64,000 nt of DNA from Galbibacter sp048266365 (GCF_048266365.1 NZ_JBLWZP010000001.1:496001-560000); one strand, 5' to 3'; shown: positions 1 to 9,029, numbered from the stretch's first letter. Program-made: numbers and translations. Notes: generated by a model not told the origin, from the letters alone.

Positions 1-918
1 ATAACACTAATAGATGAACCAGAAGCTTTCTTACATCCTGCTTTATCCAACAAACTTGGTAAAGAAATTGGAAAGTCCTTAAGAAACTCTAATAAAAGAC
101 TTTTAGTTGCTACTCATAGTTCATCATTTTTAATGGGTTGCATACAATCAAGTGCCCCACTTAACATAATAAGATTAACATATAAAAATGGTTTTCCAAC
201 TTCTAGAATTCTACCAAAAGATAAAATACTACACCTAATGAGACATCCTTTATTACGTTCAACTGGCGTATTAAATGGATTATTTTATGAGTCGGTAATA
301 GTTACTGAAGCCGATTCGGACAGAGCATTTTATCAAGAAATAAACGAGAGGCTTTTATCACAAAGCGACCCAAGAGGAATTAGCAACTGTTTATTCATCA
401 ATGCACAAAATAAACAAACAGTTTGGCAAATAGTAAAACCTTTAAGAGAACTTGGTATACCTGCAGTCGGTATAATTGATATTGATGTTTTGAAAGAAGG
501 AGGTCAAGTTTTTGCGAAATTATTAGAAGGTTCTTTTATTCCTCAATTAAATCATCAACCATTTCAAAATCAGCGTAGGAGTTTATATGAAACTTTAAAT
601 GCTACAGGACAAAATTGGAAAACACAAGGAGGAATTGATTTGTTAAACGGAGAAGACAGGGAAGCTTGTTCTAATTTCTTAAATCAATTGGTTGAATATG
701 GAGTTTTTGTAATTCAAAAAGGAGAACTTGAAAGTTGGTTAAAATCACTCAATGCAAGTGGACACGGTTCAAATTGGCTTATCGATATTTTTTCAAAAAT
801 GGGAGATAACCCAGAATCAGTAAATTATATTAAACCTGAACCTGGAGATGTTTGGGATTATATTGGTAATGTGAAGAATTGGATAGAAAACACCAACAGA
901 AAAGGAATTCCACAATAA
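1..918 (+). CDS. OLD-family ATP-dependent nuclease, C-terminal part (5' end outside window)
   Basis: The reading frame is open from base 1, so the gene starts upstream of the window. The visible 305 residues begin at the end of an ABC-type ATPase: Walker B LIDEPEAFLHP at the very start, then the switch histidine in VATHSSSFL. A TOPRIM-like nuclease domain follows, with an acidic motif in VTEADSDRAFY and a DxD motif in GIIDIDVLKEGG. This order (ABC ATPase then TOPRIM) is that of OLD (overcoming lysogenization defect) nucleases, which cut DNA and often serve in phage defence. The downstream gene is not a UvrD helicase, so a Gabija pair is not shown. The gene ends in a stem-loop site like those that close the next cassettes, so it is probably cassette cargo itself. 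Confidence 0.8.
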   Translation: MTLIDEPEAFLHPALSNKLGKEIGKSLRNSNKRLLVATHSSSFLMGCIQSSAPLNIIRLTYKNGFPTSRILPKDKILHLMRHPLLRSTGVLNGLFYESVIVTEADSDRAFYQEINERLLSQSDPRGISNCLFINAQNKQTVWQIVKPLRELGIPAVGIIDIDVLKEGGQVFAKLLEGSFIPQLNHQPFQNQRRSLYETLNATGQNWKTQGGIDLLNGEDREACSNFLNQLVEYGVFVIQKGELESWLKSLNASGHGSNWLIDIFSKMGDNPESVNYIKPEPGDVWDYIGNVKNWIENTNRKGIPQ

Positions 919-922
919 AAAA

Positions 923-1062
923 GCCAGCAGGTAACAAAGTATATAAAAAATAGGCGAAACAGTAATAAATTCAAGGATTTTGGCTTCTCTCAAACCCTGT
1001 GCTTAACCGAAAGTTTGGTGCATCAAAACCGCCTACTTTTCATATACTAAACGTTATGCACA
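923..1062 (+). repeat. attC-like recombination site 1 (imperfect palindrome)
   Basis: The outer left box ends in GGTAAC (to 935) and the outer right box is GTTATGCACA (1053-1062). Between them lie inverted arms 939-956 (GTATATAAAAAATAGGCG) and 1030-1047, which match at 16 of 18 positions; both mismatches are A-C. The layout (short outer boxes, long imperfect stem, variable loop) is that of an integron attC site. The right box belongs to the next cassette. Confidence 0.6.
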
Positions 1063-1076
1063 ATACTAGAACGACA

Positions 1077-1697
1077 ATGAAACAGACCATTTTAATATTA
1101 ACTTTTGTTTTGACGACATTTTTATGTTTCGGACAAAAACAACATTTGGAACCTGTAAAGGACTTTAAACAATACGAAGGAGTTTTAAAAGAATATTACG
1201 AAAATGTTTTCCCATTGTTGTACAAAGGATATTCTGAAAAACCAATTGCGAGATATACTTCAATGCCTTCTTTTTCATACGAATACTCTTTTTCCATTGA
1301 GATAATAGAAGATAAAAACTATGTTGTGAGTAATAGACTTTCCGAAAGTTATTGGTATGCAAAAAATAAAAAGAAAGTTAAACTAACTTCAAGCAAGGCT
1401 GAATTATCCGCTGACTTATATTTCAAAATAATTGAGTTGTTCAGATTATTAGAAGAACAGACGAAGAAACCTGAGAATGATTTAATGGGTGTTGACGGAG
1501 TAATATACTATTTTGCGACAACTGACCAAAATGGGCACGTAAAAATTGGCGAAACTTGGTCACCTAATGAAAAGGCTTTTTTGGGAAATTTAATAAAAGT
1601 CTGTGATAATATTTATTCATTAGGCAAAGGAAAAGACATATATCAAACGGACGTATTGAAAGAGATTGACAAGTTATTAACCGACTTAAAACAATGA
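1077..1697 (+). CDS. Secreted protein of unknown function
   Basis: I do not recognise this 206-residue protein. The start at 1077 is preferred over an in-frame start at 999 because it gives a clean Sec signal peptide (MKQTILILTFVLTTFLCFGQ, cleavage after FGQ) and because 999 lies inside the upstream attC-like stem. The mature part is mixed charged and aromatic, with no cysteine pairs or repeats and a helical C-terminus. The gene is the only content of a cassette bounded by GTTATGCACA (1053) and TGTGCATAAC (1703). Export to the periplasm or surface is inferred from the signal peptide only. Confidence 0.6.
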   Translation: MKQTILILTFVLTTFLCFGQKQHLEPVKDFKQYEGVLKEYYENVFPLLYKGYSEKPIARYTSMPSFSYEYSFSIEIIEDKNYVVSNRLSESYWYAKNKKKVKLTSSKAELSADLYFKIIELFRLLEEQTKKPENDLMGVDGVIYYFATTDQNGHVKIGETWSPNEKAFLGNLIKVCDNIYSLGKGKDIYQTDVLKEIDKLLTDLKQ

Positions 1698-1702
1698 AGT
1701 AC

Positions 1703-1840
1703 TGTGCATAACAGCACCTACACTCAAGTGGGGGTTCAGTGCTTCTATGAAAGTGAAGTGCTAAATCAAAATTCTGTACTTTTAATGAAGTTCATTGCTA
1801 AAAATCCCCACATGCGTGTAGCTGCGACATGTTCTCTGCA
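1703..1840 (+). repeat. attC-like recombination site 2
   Basis: Left outer box TGTGCATAAC (1703-1712) is the exact reverse complement of the box at 1053 that opens the same cassette. The inner arms 1718-1733 (CTACACTCAAGTGGGG) and 1806-1821 (CCCCACATGCGTGTAG) match at 14 of 16 positions. The right outer box GTTCTCTGCA (1831-1840) opens the next cassette and pairs with 4070-4079, not with the left box beside it. That is the pattern expected after insertion of circular cassettes by recombination at the G/TT step. Confidence 0.65.
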
Positions 1841-1857
1841 AGTTAAAAAACGAATCG

Positions 1858-4065
1858 ATGAAAAAAATACTAATAGTTTTACTGATAATTTTTTCAATTA
1901 GTTGTCAAGCCCAAGAACCTGAAAAATATAATCTCAGTTTTGAAAACCAGAGTGAGAACACATCACTTTCTGACGGATGGTTCAAATGGGGTAATTATGA
2001 ATTAACAATAGATTCTATTGCTCACTCAGGGAAAAAATCAGGGAAAATTACATCTGACCAAACAGGAAGTTCCTTTGGAAGTATTGCCTATAAAATTCCA
2101 GCGAACTATTCAGGTAAGACTATACAGCTTGATGGTTATATGAAAATCAAAAATGTTGAAAATGGATTTGCAGGTTTGTTATTACGAGTTGATGGTAATG
2201 GAAGTTCATTAGCTTTTGACAATATGCAAAACCAAAACATAACAGGTACCAGAGATTGGCAGAAATACACTATCTCTCTTGAATACCCAGAAGAAGCAGA
2301 AAATATATTTATTGCAGGAATACTTTCAGGGAAAGGAGATGCTTGGTTTGACGATTTTGTTTTATCAATTGACGGTAAAAATGTTCAAACGCTAAAAGAA
2401 GTAGAAAAAGAATTATCAAAGGCACAGCTTGATAAGGAATTTGATGATGGGTCATTAATTGAACTATCTAATCTAAAAGAAAAGGATATCCGAAATCTTG
2501 AGTTATTAGGTAGAGTTTGGGGCTTTCTTAAGTATCATCACCCTGAAATTGCACAAGGCAATTATAATTGGGACTATGAACTATTTAGAGTTTTGCCAAA
2601 TTATTTTGAGACAAAAAACGACAACGAGAGAGATAACTTTATCATCAATTGGATTAACTTATTAGGCGAAATCAAGAAATGTAAAAAATGTAAACCTACA
2701 GCTGAAAATGCTTTTCTTAAACCAGATTTAACTTGGATAGAAAAACAAAATGAAGATTTGAAAAACAAATTATTATACGTTTACAACAACCGTTCACAAG
2801 GCAAACACTATTACATTGGAATGACTGCTAATGTTGGTAACCCTGAATTTAAAAATGAAAACCCTTATTCAAATATGCCATATCCAGATGATGGTTTTAG
2901 GTTGCTATCCCTTTACAGGTATTGGAATATGATAAACTACTTTTTCCCTTATAAACACTTAATGGACGAAGATTGGAACAAAAAACTAAGTGAATATATT
3001 CCTCTATTTATCAATGCAAAAGACGAATTAGAATATGAATTAGCTGCTATCCAAATTATTGGAGATATTCAAGATACACACGCTAATCTTTGGGGCGGTG
3101 CTGATAAAATTGATGAATGGAAGGGTGTGAATTATGCACCTGTACACGTTCGTTTTATTGAAAATCAATTGGTTGTAACAGATTATTACAATCAAGAACT
3201 AAAAAACGAAGTTGGACTAAAGATTGGCGATATAATTACCGAGATAAATGGTATGCCCATTCAAGAAATTGTCAAGGAAAAATTAAGATATTACCCTGCT
3301 TCAAACCTACCAACAAGACTAAGAGATATTTCGGCTGACCTTTTACGTTCAAATTCGGATAGAATTGATATTGTGTTTGTTACGGGAAATTCCAACCATC
3401 AAAAAAACACACTTAAACTATACCCGAAAGATAGCCTTGGAATTTATCGTTGGTACAGGAAAAGTGATAACAAATCTTTTAAAATGTTAGACAACAACAT
3501 AGGTTATGTAACGCTTCAAACAATCAAAGAAGAAGATATTCCAAAAATAAAAAGTGAGTTTAAAGACACAAAAGGCATCATTATTGACATTCGTAATTAT
3601 CCCTCTACTTTTGTTCCCTTTAGCTTAGGTTCATATTTTGTTTCTTCATCGACACCTTTTGTGAAGTTTACCAATGGAAATGTTGACAATCCAGGAGAAT
3701 TTACATTTACAAGCAATATAGAAATTCCAAGTCAAGGCAAGACTTATAATGGAAAATTAGTTGTTTTGGTCAATGAACTATCCCAAAGTCAAGCAGAATA
3801 CACTTCAATGGCATTTAGAGCTGGTGATAATACCACAATCATTGGAAGTACCACTGCAGGAGCGGACGGAAACGTATCAGCTATTAGGCTTCCCGGTGGA
3901 CTCAGAACAATGATTTCAGGAATTGGAGTCAACTACCCAAATGGGGAAGGAACTCAACGCGTTGGGATTGTTCCTGATATAGAAGTGCAACCGACAATTG
4001 AGGGAATAAAACAAGGAAAAGATGAATTGCTTGAAAAAGCGATTGAAATCATTGTGAAGGAATAA
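1858..4065 (+). CDS. S41 family peptidase (tail-specific protease-like) with PDZ domain
   Basis: The 735-residue protein starts with a signal peptide, MKKILIVLLIIFSISCQAQ, possibly a lipoprotein signal with Cys16. Residues about 25-175 resemble a jelly-roll carbohydrate-binding-like domain. A long helical linker follows, then a PDZ-like segment around GLKIGDIITEINGMPIQEI. The C-terminal 200 residues carry S41 features: GIIIDIRNYPS, a serine nucleophile region in VLVNELSQSQAEY, and GSTTAGADGNVS. S41 enzymes are extracytoplasmic serine proteases with a Ser-Lys dyad. The catalytic Ser is probably in SQAEY. The gene fills one attC-like cassette and its ATG sits 18 bases after the cassette's right box. 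Confidence 0.85.
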   Translation: MKKILIVLLIIFSISCQAQEPEKYNLSFENQSENTSLSDGWFKWGNYELTIDSIAHSGKKSGKITSDQTGSSFGSIAYKIPANYSGKTIQLDGYMKIKNVENGFAGLLLRVDGNGSSLAFDNMQNQNITGTRDWQKYTISLEYPEEAENIFIAGILSGKGDAWFDDFVLSIDGKNVQTLKEVEKELSKAQLDKEFDDGSLIELSNLKEKDIRNLELLGRVWGFLKYHHPEIAQGNYNWDYELFRVLPNYFETKNDNERDNFIINWINLLGEIKKCKKCKPTAENAFLKPDLTWIEKQNEDLKNKLLYVYNNRSQGKHYYIGMTANVGNPEFKNENPYSNMPYPDDGFRLLSLYRYWNMINYFFPYKHLMDEDWNKKLSEYIPLFINAKDELEYELAAIQIIGDIQDTHANLWGGADKIDEWKGVNYAPVHVRFIENQLVVTDYYNQELKNEVGLKIGDIITEINGMPIQEIVKEKLRYYPASNLPTRLRDISADLLRSNSDRIDIVFVTGNSNHQKNTLKLYPKDSLGIYRWYRKSDNKSFKMLDNNIGYVTLQTIKEEDIPKIKSEFKDTKGIIIDIRNYPSTFVPFSLGSYFVSSSTPFVKFTNGNVDNPGEFTFTSNIEIPSQGKTYNGKLVVLVNELSQSQAEYTSMAFRAGDNTTIIGSTTAGADGNVSAIRLPGGLRTMISGIGVNYPNGEGTQRVGIVPDIEVQPTIEGIKQGKDELLEKAIEIIVKE

Positions 4066-4069
4066 AACC

Positions 4070-4206
4070 TGCAGAGAACATTGTATAAGCGTAATGCGGG
4101 CTAAAGTGCTAAATTTAAACGAATCGAATATTAATAAACATAAGCTTAAACAGAAAGTGAAGTGCTTTTAATCCCGCACTTCGCTTATACTTGAACGTTA
4201 CCCACA
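4070..4206 (+). repeat. attC-like recombination site 3
   Basis: The left outer box TGCAGAGAAC (4070-4079) is the exact reverse complement of 1831-1840 at the other end of the same cassette. The inner arms 4083-4100 (GTATAAGCGTAATGCGGG) and 4173-4190 match at 16 of 18 positions. The right box GTTACCCACA (4197-4206) opens the next cassette. The arm sequence is of a different type from site 2 and returns at site 5. Confidence 0.65.
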
Positions 4207-4209
4207 ATT

Positions 4210-6198
4210 ATGAAGAAGATACTGTACATATTGACAATCATACTTATTCCATTGACAGTTTTTGGACAAGAAGAATATTTATCAAGATTATCAATTGTAG
4301 GCGGTGTATCAGAACTTGGAATTTCACCATCCGAAGAAATTTGGGTAGCAACAAAAGCGGGAAATGTTTACTACACCAAACAAATCGGTGAACTATGGTA
4401 TATGGGCCCCTATGGTTCGTTAGACCCATACAATTTTAGTACAGGAAAAACCTTTGAAAGAATAAACTTTTTCTCAGAAGATACCCTTATGATTTCAGGG
4501 TTTATTCAAGAAGGTGGAAAGCAAGACTTTGTTTTTTGGTCAGGGAATCACGGAAAGACTTGGGAAAAAGTAATATTTGGAAAAAGTAGTTGGATTGATG
4601 CTGCATACATAAACAATAACGGTAAAGCGTGGATGAGCGGTAATTCGCAGCTCATTTATTACACAGAAGATAATGGAAAAACTTGGAAATCCTTTGATAA
4701 GGCAGGAAATGAAAACGCACTAAGATTTTCAACTATTCATTTTGCAAAAGATGAACAAACAGGGTTGTTTGGCTCTTTTTGGAACGTACTCTACAAAACG
4801 ACTGATAACTGTCAAAGTTGGGAAAAACTACCCACACCTTTAAGTCAAGCAAAGTATGAAAGGCTTTCGAAAGAAGAACGACCTGACATTAGGAAAATAA
4901 GAATATTTGGAAACTACCATATCATCAATCAGCAAGGTAGAGTGTTTTTAACTAAGTCTGATTCTATAAATTGGACTTATTTGCCTGAAATAATTGATTT
5001 TGAAGTTTCTGAAAACAATAAGCTTTACACAATTAATCAAGATTTGAGTATAAGCCATTATGATAGTGCTTTTTCTAAAACTTGGCAGTCAGAGAAATCG
5101 CTTGAAAACATCCCCAGAGCAATTGGAGTTAGAAACAACAAACTTTTCGTTCTAACATTTGAAAGCATTTACAAGATTAATCCTGATGAATTTATAGTTT
5201 CTCACTTATTTACGGATGAAATCCCCATTCAAGAACCCTACTTGAAATTAAGTTTTGAAGGTGAAGAATATGGATTTGGGAATAAAGATATTTTTCGCTT
5301 TGACAAAAAGAAAAAGCAGTGGTGCCGATTTGTGTCTGTGGATTTCTCTATCGCCAATGCTTCTTTATTTGACAACAAAATTGTATTGGCAGACCGAAGT
5401 TTGAATAAACAATACACCTTTGACCCAAAAGAAAAGTCAATTAATGAATATAATTTGCCTGAAAGTATCTTTTCAAATCTCGTAGTTAAGGAATTACATT
5501 TTGAAAATGGCAGTCAAGGTTGTTTCCATTCCAGTAATTCATTAAGGTCATACATTAGAAAAGGGGACAAATTTGTAGTTAATAAAAAATCAAGTTCTTC
5601 AAAATATCTTTCCCGTGCTATAAGTGAAATAAACGCTGACAAAATAGAACAGATTATTGAGCTAATTGACAAATCAAGGTTAGTAAAAGTTTCATTGAAC
5701 GTTTTAAACATCACAGAAGGTGACATCAAAAATTTTAAAAAGTTCATTGACAAAGAAGAACAACGCATAAAGAAATCAGGCATAGATCGTTTTGACTTTG
5801 AGAATTTATACTCATTTCCAGGAGAAAACACCGACTTCAATTTTTACAGGTCAGTTGCAGACTCACTATTCACTCTTAACGAAGAAGAAATCAATAATGC
5901 CTTTTGGCAAGCTTATGGAAATTGGAGCACTACGACAGATTGGAGAAGAATTATTTTTGTATTTCAAAATGGGAAAAAATTAATAATAGAGAACTCTGAC
6001 GACAAGCCAAATTATCTATATACACCTTGGGTAGTTGACTTTGAAGGTTTGAAATTCCGAACAAACTCTATTCTCTTTGGACAACAAATTGATGAAATAA
6101 CAAATGGACAGTTTTTTAATGAAATTGCACGAGATAAAAATTATGCAATCTTCAAAATTGCTGACTATATGTACAGAAAGAAACTAAATGAAAAATAA
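4210..6198 (+). CDS. Secreted beta-propeller protein with Asp-box (BNR/YCF48-like) repeats
   Basis: The 662-residue product has a signal peptide (MKKILYILTIILIPLTVFGQ). Asp-box turns typical of sialidase/YCF48-like propellers are visible: SGNHGKTWEKV, TEDNGKTWKSF and TTDNCQSWEKL, in roughly the first 220 residues. Further strands up to about residue 430 probably complete the propeller. The last 230 residues are charged and helical, with no family I recognise. Propellers of this kind usually bind or scaffold ligands; an enzymatic role cannot be read here. The ATG lies 3 bases after the cassette's right box and the stop 1 base before the left box of the next site, so the cassette is almost all gene. 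Confidence 0.65.
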   Translation: MKKILYILTIILIPLTVFGQEEYLSRLSIVGGVSELGISPSEEIWVATKAGNVYYTKQIGELWYMGPYGSLDPYNFSTGKTFERINFFSEDTLMISGFIQEGGKQDFVFWSGNHGKTWEKVIFGKSSWIDAAYINNNGKAWMSGNSQLIYYTEDNGKTWKSFDKAGNENALRFSTIHFAKDEQTGLFGSFWNVLYKTTDNCQSWEKLPTPLSQAKYERLSKEERPDIRKIRIFGNYHIINQQGRVFLTKSDSINWTYLPEIIDFEVSENNKLYTINQDLSISHYDSAFSKTWQSEKSLENIPRAIGVRNNKLFVLTFESIYKINPDEFIVSHLFTDEIPIQEPYLKLSFEGEEYGFGNKDIFRFDKKKKQWCRFVSVDFSIANASLFDNKIVLADRSLNKQYTFDPKEKSINEYNLPESIFSNLVVKELHFENGSQGCFHSSNSLRSYIRKGDKFVVNKKSSSSKYLSRAISEINADKIEQIIELIDKSRLVKVSLNVLNITEGDIKNFKKFIDKEEQRIKKSGIDRFDFENLYSFPGENTDFNFYRSVADSLFTLNEEEINNAFWQAYGNWSTTTDWRRIIFVFQNGKKLIIENSDDKPNYLYTPWVVDFEGLKFRTNSILFGQQIDEITNGQFFNEIARDKNYAIFKIADYMYRKKLNEK

Positions 6199-6199
6199 C

Positions 6200-6242
6200 T
6201 GTGGGTAACAGCAGCTACACGCAAGTGGGGGTTCAGCACTTC
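6200..6242 (+). repeat. attC-like site 4, left half only, cut by an IS element
   Basis: TGTGGGTAAC (6200-6209) is the exact reverse complement of 4197-4206. The left arm CTACACGCAAGTGGGG (6215-6230) differs from that of site 2 by one base, so the two sites are of one type. The right half is missing: the sequence switches to the IS left end at 6243, and nothing after the IS right end (7495) restores the stem. Confidence 0.6.
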
Positions 6243-6300
6243 TGGATTGTCTAGTTTAGCTGGGACGAATTTTTACGGTCATAAATTATATATTTGAATT

Positions 6301-6582
6301 ATGGCAAAAAGATACAACAATGAATTAAAGGTTACAATAGTAGAACTATTGCAATCTGGAATGAAGGCAAAACAAATAAGTGAGGATTATGGTGTTGCAC
6401 CCAGCCTTATAAGCCGCTGGAAAAGGGAATACGAGGCTAAATCTGGAGATTTCTCCAAGAAAAGAGAACTTACAGTTGAAGAGCAAGAACTTAAAGCGTT
6501 ACGTAAGGAATTGCGTGATGTAAAAATGGAGCGTGATATCTTAAAAAAGGCCGTAAGCATCTTTTCCAAGAGCGATCATTAA
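6301..6582 (+). CDS. IS3-family transposase OrfA (helix-turn-helix)
   Basis: The 93-residue product carries the HTH_Tnp_1 type domain (KVTIVELLQSGMKAKQISEDYGV then PSLISRWKREYE) followed by a leucine-zipper-like region ending ERDILKKAVSIF, as in IS3 OrfA proteins that bind the element ends. The slippery run at 6543-6549 lies near its 3' end, so most transposase should be made as an OrfAB fusion by -1 frameshifting; OrfA alone is usually a repressor or binding partner. Confidence 0.9.
   Translation: MAKRYNNELKVTIVELLQSGMKAKQISEDYGVAPSLISRWKREYEAKSGDFSKKRELTVEEQELKALRKELRDVKMERDILKKAVSIFSKSDH
6543..6549 (+). promoter_or_regulatory. Programmed -1 frameshift site A AAA AAG
   Basis: The heptamer sits in the orfA frame as TTA AAA AAG. 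A -1 slip there reads through a stop-free stretch (LKKGRKHLFQERSLKYQF) straight into the orfB frame. This is the usual slippery sequence of IS3-family elements. Confidence 0.75.
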
Positions 6583-6617
6583 AATATCAATTCATTTTCT
6601 CAAATGAATCAGATTTT

Positions 6618-7463
6618 GTGGTTGAGAAGATGTGCAAATGTATGCAGGTCAGCAAAAACGCATATTATAATTGGCGTAAAAACAAGAATTCAGTAAGGAC
6701 TAAAAACTCTGTAATATTACTAAAAGAACGGATTAGAGCTATTTTTGAAGATAGTAAAGAGATTTATGGAAGCTGTAGAATACAGAAAATGTTAGAACGA
6801 GAAAATCTAAATTATTGCCGTTCATATATCGCAATATTGATGAAAGAAATGGGATTAAGAAGTGTTTTAAAAAGAAAGTTTGTAAACACAACCGATTCCA
6901 GGCATAACTTTCCATTGGCTAAAAACGAACTAGATAGAGAATTTTCAAGTTCAACAATAGGAGAGAAATGGGTATCCGACATCACTTACATTAGAGTAAA
7001 TGATAACTGGAATTACCTAACAACTATTATAGATTTAGCAGACAGAAAGGTTGTAGGATGGGCGTTAAGCGAAGATATGACTGTGCAAAATACGGTATTA
7101 AAAGCTTGGATTCATGCTAGAAGAAATAGAACTATTTCAAATAATTTCATATTTCATTCCGATAGAGGTGTTCAGTATGCAGCCAATACAATGACTAATA
7201 TCTTTTCTTTCAATAGCAATATAACACAATCCATGAGTAGAAAAGGTAACTGTTGGGATAATGCAGTAGCGGAAAGCTTCTTTAAAACCATTAAACACGA
7301 ATGGCTATATCGTTTTAAGTTTACTTCATACTTGCAGTTATTTGGCGAAGTAAGCCAATATATAACTTGGTATAATACCAAAAGAATTCATTCAAGCTTG
7401 GACTATTTAACACCATTGGAAATGGAGCTGAAACTAAAAGGGATTATCAACAATGCGGCCTGA
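6618..7463 (+). CDS. IS3-family transposase OrfB (DDE integrase core)
   Basis: The 281-residue frame given starts at a GTG, but the natural product is probably the OrfAB fusion entered from the slip at 6543. An HTH_21-like region (IYGSCRIQKMLERENLNYCRSYIAILMKEMGL) precedes the rve core. The catalytic triad is visible: first Asp in KWVSDITYI, second Asp in FHSDRGVQYA, and Glu in NAVAESFFKTIK, with the usual GNCWDNA context. There is no internal stop, so the element may still be active. Confidence 0.92.
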   Translation: MVEKMCKCMQVSKNAYYNWRKNKNSVRTKNSVILLKERIRAIFEDSKEIYGSCRIQKMLERENLNYCRSYIAILMKEMGLRSVLKRKFVNTTDSRHNFPLAKNELDREFSSSTIGEKWVSDITYIRVNDNWNYLTTIIDLADRKVVGWALSEDMTVQNTVLKAWIHARRNRTISNNFIFHSDRGVQYAANTMTNIFSFNSNITQSMSRKGNCWDNAVAESFFKTIKHEWLYRFKFTSYLQLFGEVSQYITWYNTKRIHSSLDYLTPLEMELKLKGIINNAA

Positions 7464-7497
7464 AAAATTTAGTCCCATTTTTATTAGATAGTCCATT

Positions 7498-8097
7498 TTG
7501 CCCGTTACCACCTTTTCGGGTCTACGAAAATCCGTTAGACTAATCAACTATACTCCACAAACTTCAGCTTTAATTGTATTGTTCAAGGAAACAGGAGTGT
7601 CTGCTTTTTTCAAGCAACCGCTTCACGAACTGTTTGAAAAAAGCGTTCCCCTAGATAACTTTTTTGCCTATTCAGAAATCTCAATCATAGAAGAGCGATT
7701 AGATGAACTCAATAATAACAAGAAAAGAATAGCTGTGATTGAGCAGTTCTTATGCTCGAAGCTTTCTCACAATACGACTGACAAACTTGTGTCAGAAGCT
7801 ATAGCAAGTATTTATTTAGATAACGGATTGACCCAGATTAGGGAATTAGCCAACAGCTTATTTATTAGCCAGGACGCTTTCGAGAAACGGTTTAGGAAAG
7901 TAACCGGAGCCTCCCCAAAACAGTTTTCATCAATAGTCAGAATGAAAAGTATTATCAACCAAAACGCTTCATCATCAACTTTTCTTGATATCGCACTTGA
8001 AAATGGATATTACGACCAATCGCATTTCAATAAAGATTTTAAGATTTTTACTGGGCAAACTCCAACAGATTTTTTCAAATCGGCTTCCTATTGGTAA
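7498..8097 (+). pseudogene. AraC-family transcriptional regulator, N-terminus removed by the IS
   Basis: The frame runs out of the IS right end with no credible start (only a TTG). The visible 199 residues begin in the middle of a DUF6597-like sensor domain (LIVLFKETGVSAFFKQPLHELF) and end with an AraC HTH_18 domain: RELANSLFISQDAFEKRFRKVTG as the first helix-turn-helix and DIALENGYYDQSHFNKDFK as the second. Family members are about 260-270 residues, so roughly 65 residues are lost. The DNA-binding half is intact, and expression from a promoter at the IS end cannot be ruled out. The next gene, in the same direction, may have been its target. Confidence 0.75.
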
Positions 8098-8166
8098 AAT
8101 CAATGATTTTTTACAATGAATGTATTTCGATACTTGCCAACTTTGCAATAACAAAATATGGTAATT

Positions 8167-9024
8167 ATGAAATCAGCAATTAAAATGGGTCTATTCCTTT
8201 CCGCTTTGATAATCAGTCAGGATGGATTTACTCAAGTCAAATCATCAAATCATTCAGTAAAAAACACTACAATGGAAGTAGCTATAAGTACAAATAAGGG
8301 GGTTATTCATAGCCTTTACGAAAGCATAATGAATAACAGGAAGTTTGATTTGCTTAGCAGTATTGTTTCAGAAGACTATACAAATGCACAAGGAGAAAAA
8401 GGCATTGAGGCATTTAAACATGGAATAATGGCCGTTATAAATGCTTTCCCTGATGCAAAATGGATATTGACGGAAATCATCGCCGAAGGAAATAAAGTTT
8501 TCGTAAGACAACAAGTACAGGGGACTCATAAAGGTGTATTTCAAAATATTTCGCCTACGAACAGAGCAATCTCAAATGATGGGATGGTCATCTATAAATT
8601 CGAAAATGGAAAGATAATCAGTTACCAAATCCAAACTGACAGGCTTGGCTTTCTTCAACAGTTAGGCATTTTACCTTCTGACCCCATTTCTCTTATACAG
8701 GGAAATGAATCCAATGTATTCTTTGTCGATAAATTTATAGTGCCGAAAAATGCGATAGTGGAATTTACGGAAAGAATGCAATACAATAGAAACTTTATCA
8801 AATCTATCCCCGGATTCATTAAAGATGAAGTAATTGCCTATGAGGACGCCAATGGAGATATAACGCTTATGACTATTGCCGTTTGGCAAAATCAAGGTTT
8901 TTTCAATAAAGCAAAACAATTAGTCGAAGCTGAGTATAAAAAAATAAATTTCAATCCGGCAGAATTTACTGAACGACTGAACATAAAAATGGATAGAGAA
9001 GTATATAAAGCGTATCAAAAATAA
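8167..9024 (+). CDS. Secreted SnoaL-like (NTF2 fold) protein fused to a monooxygenase-type ferredoxin-like domain
   Basis: The start at 8167 (MKSAIKMGLFLSALIISQ) gives a signal peptide better than the ATG at 8158. Residues about 45-175 match the SnoaL/ester-cyclase pattern: a polyketide-cyclase-like fold with FKHGIMAVINAFPDAKWILTEIIAEGNKVFVRQQVQGTHKG and YKFENGKIISYQIQTDRL. Residues about 185-285 look like an antibiotic-biosynthesis-monooxygenase (ABM) domain. Substrate is unknown. It follows a truncated AraC regulator by 69 bases, so the two were probably one cassette, closed by site 5 at 9030. Confidence 0.7.
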   Translation: MKSAIKMGLFLSALIISQDGFTQVKSSNHSVKNTTMEVAISTNKGVIHSLYESIMNNRKFDLLSSIVSEDYTNAQGEKGIEAFKHGIMAVINAFPDAKWILTEIIAEGNKVFVRQQVQGTHKGVFQNISPTNRAISNDGMVIYKFENGKIISYQIQTDRLGFLQQLGILPSDPISLIQGNESNVFFVDKFIVPKNAIVEFTERMQYNRNFIKSIPGFIKDEVIAYEDANGDITLMTIAVWQNQGFFNKAKQLVEAEYKKINFNPAEFTERLNIKMDREVYKAYQK

Positions 9025-9029
9025 AGAAA

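Larger units (their letters stand above)
6243..7495 (+). mobile_element. IS3-family insertion sequence, 1,253 bp
   Basis: The ends are inverted repeats: TGGATTGTCTAG at 6243 matches the reverse complement of the sequence ending CTAATAAAAA... at 7495 (TGGACTATCTAA), and both continue to TGGGAC and a run of A/T. They hold two overlapping reading frames with the orfA/orfB layout and a DDE transposase. The length suits the family. No target duplication is visible (TTC before, TTT after). Left of it is half an attC-like site and right of it the middle of a regulator gene, so the insertion was accompanied or followed by a deletion. Confidence 0.9.

Noticed and set aside
1..918. Gabija-like (GajA) assignment for the OLD nuclease.
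   Set aside because: No UvrD-type GajB follows; the only UvrD-like helicase is 28 kb away beside a DarT gene.
1704..1901. A 65-codon frame between the first two cassettes.
   Set aside because: It lies across the attC-like stem and runs into the start of the S41 gene in another frame; no protein-like pattern.
4191..4391. A 66-codon frame at the start of the propeller gene.
   Set aside because: It overlaps the propeller gene in another frame and begins inside the site 3 arm.
6240..7498. Target-site duplication of the IS3 element.
   Set aside because: The three bases on each side are TTC and TTT; not identical, so none is claimed.
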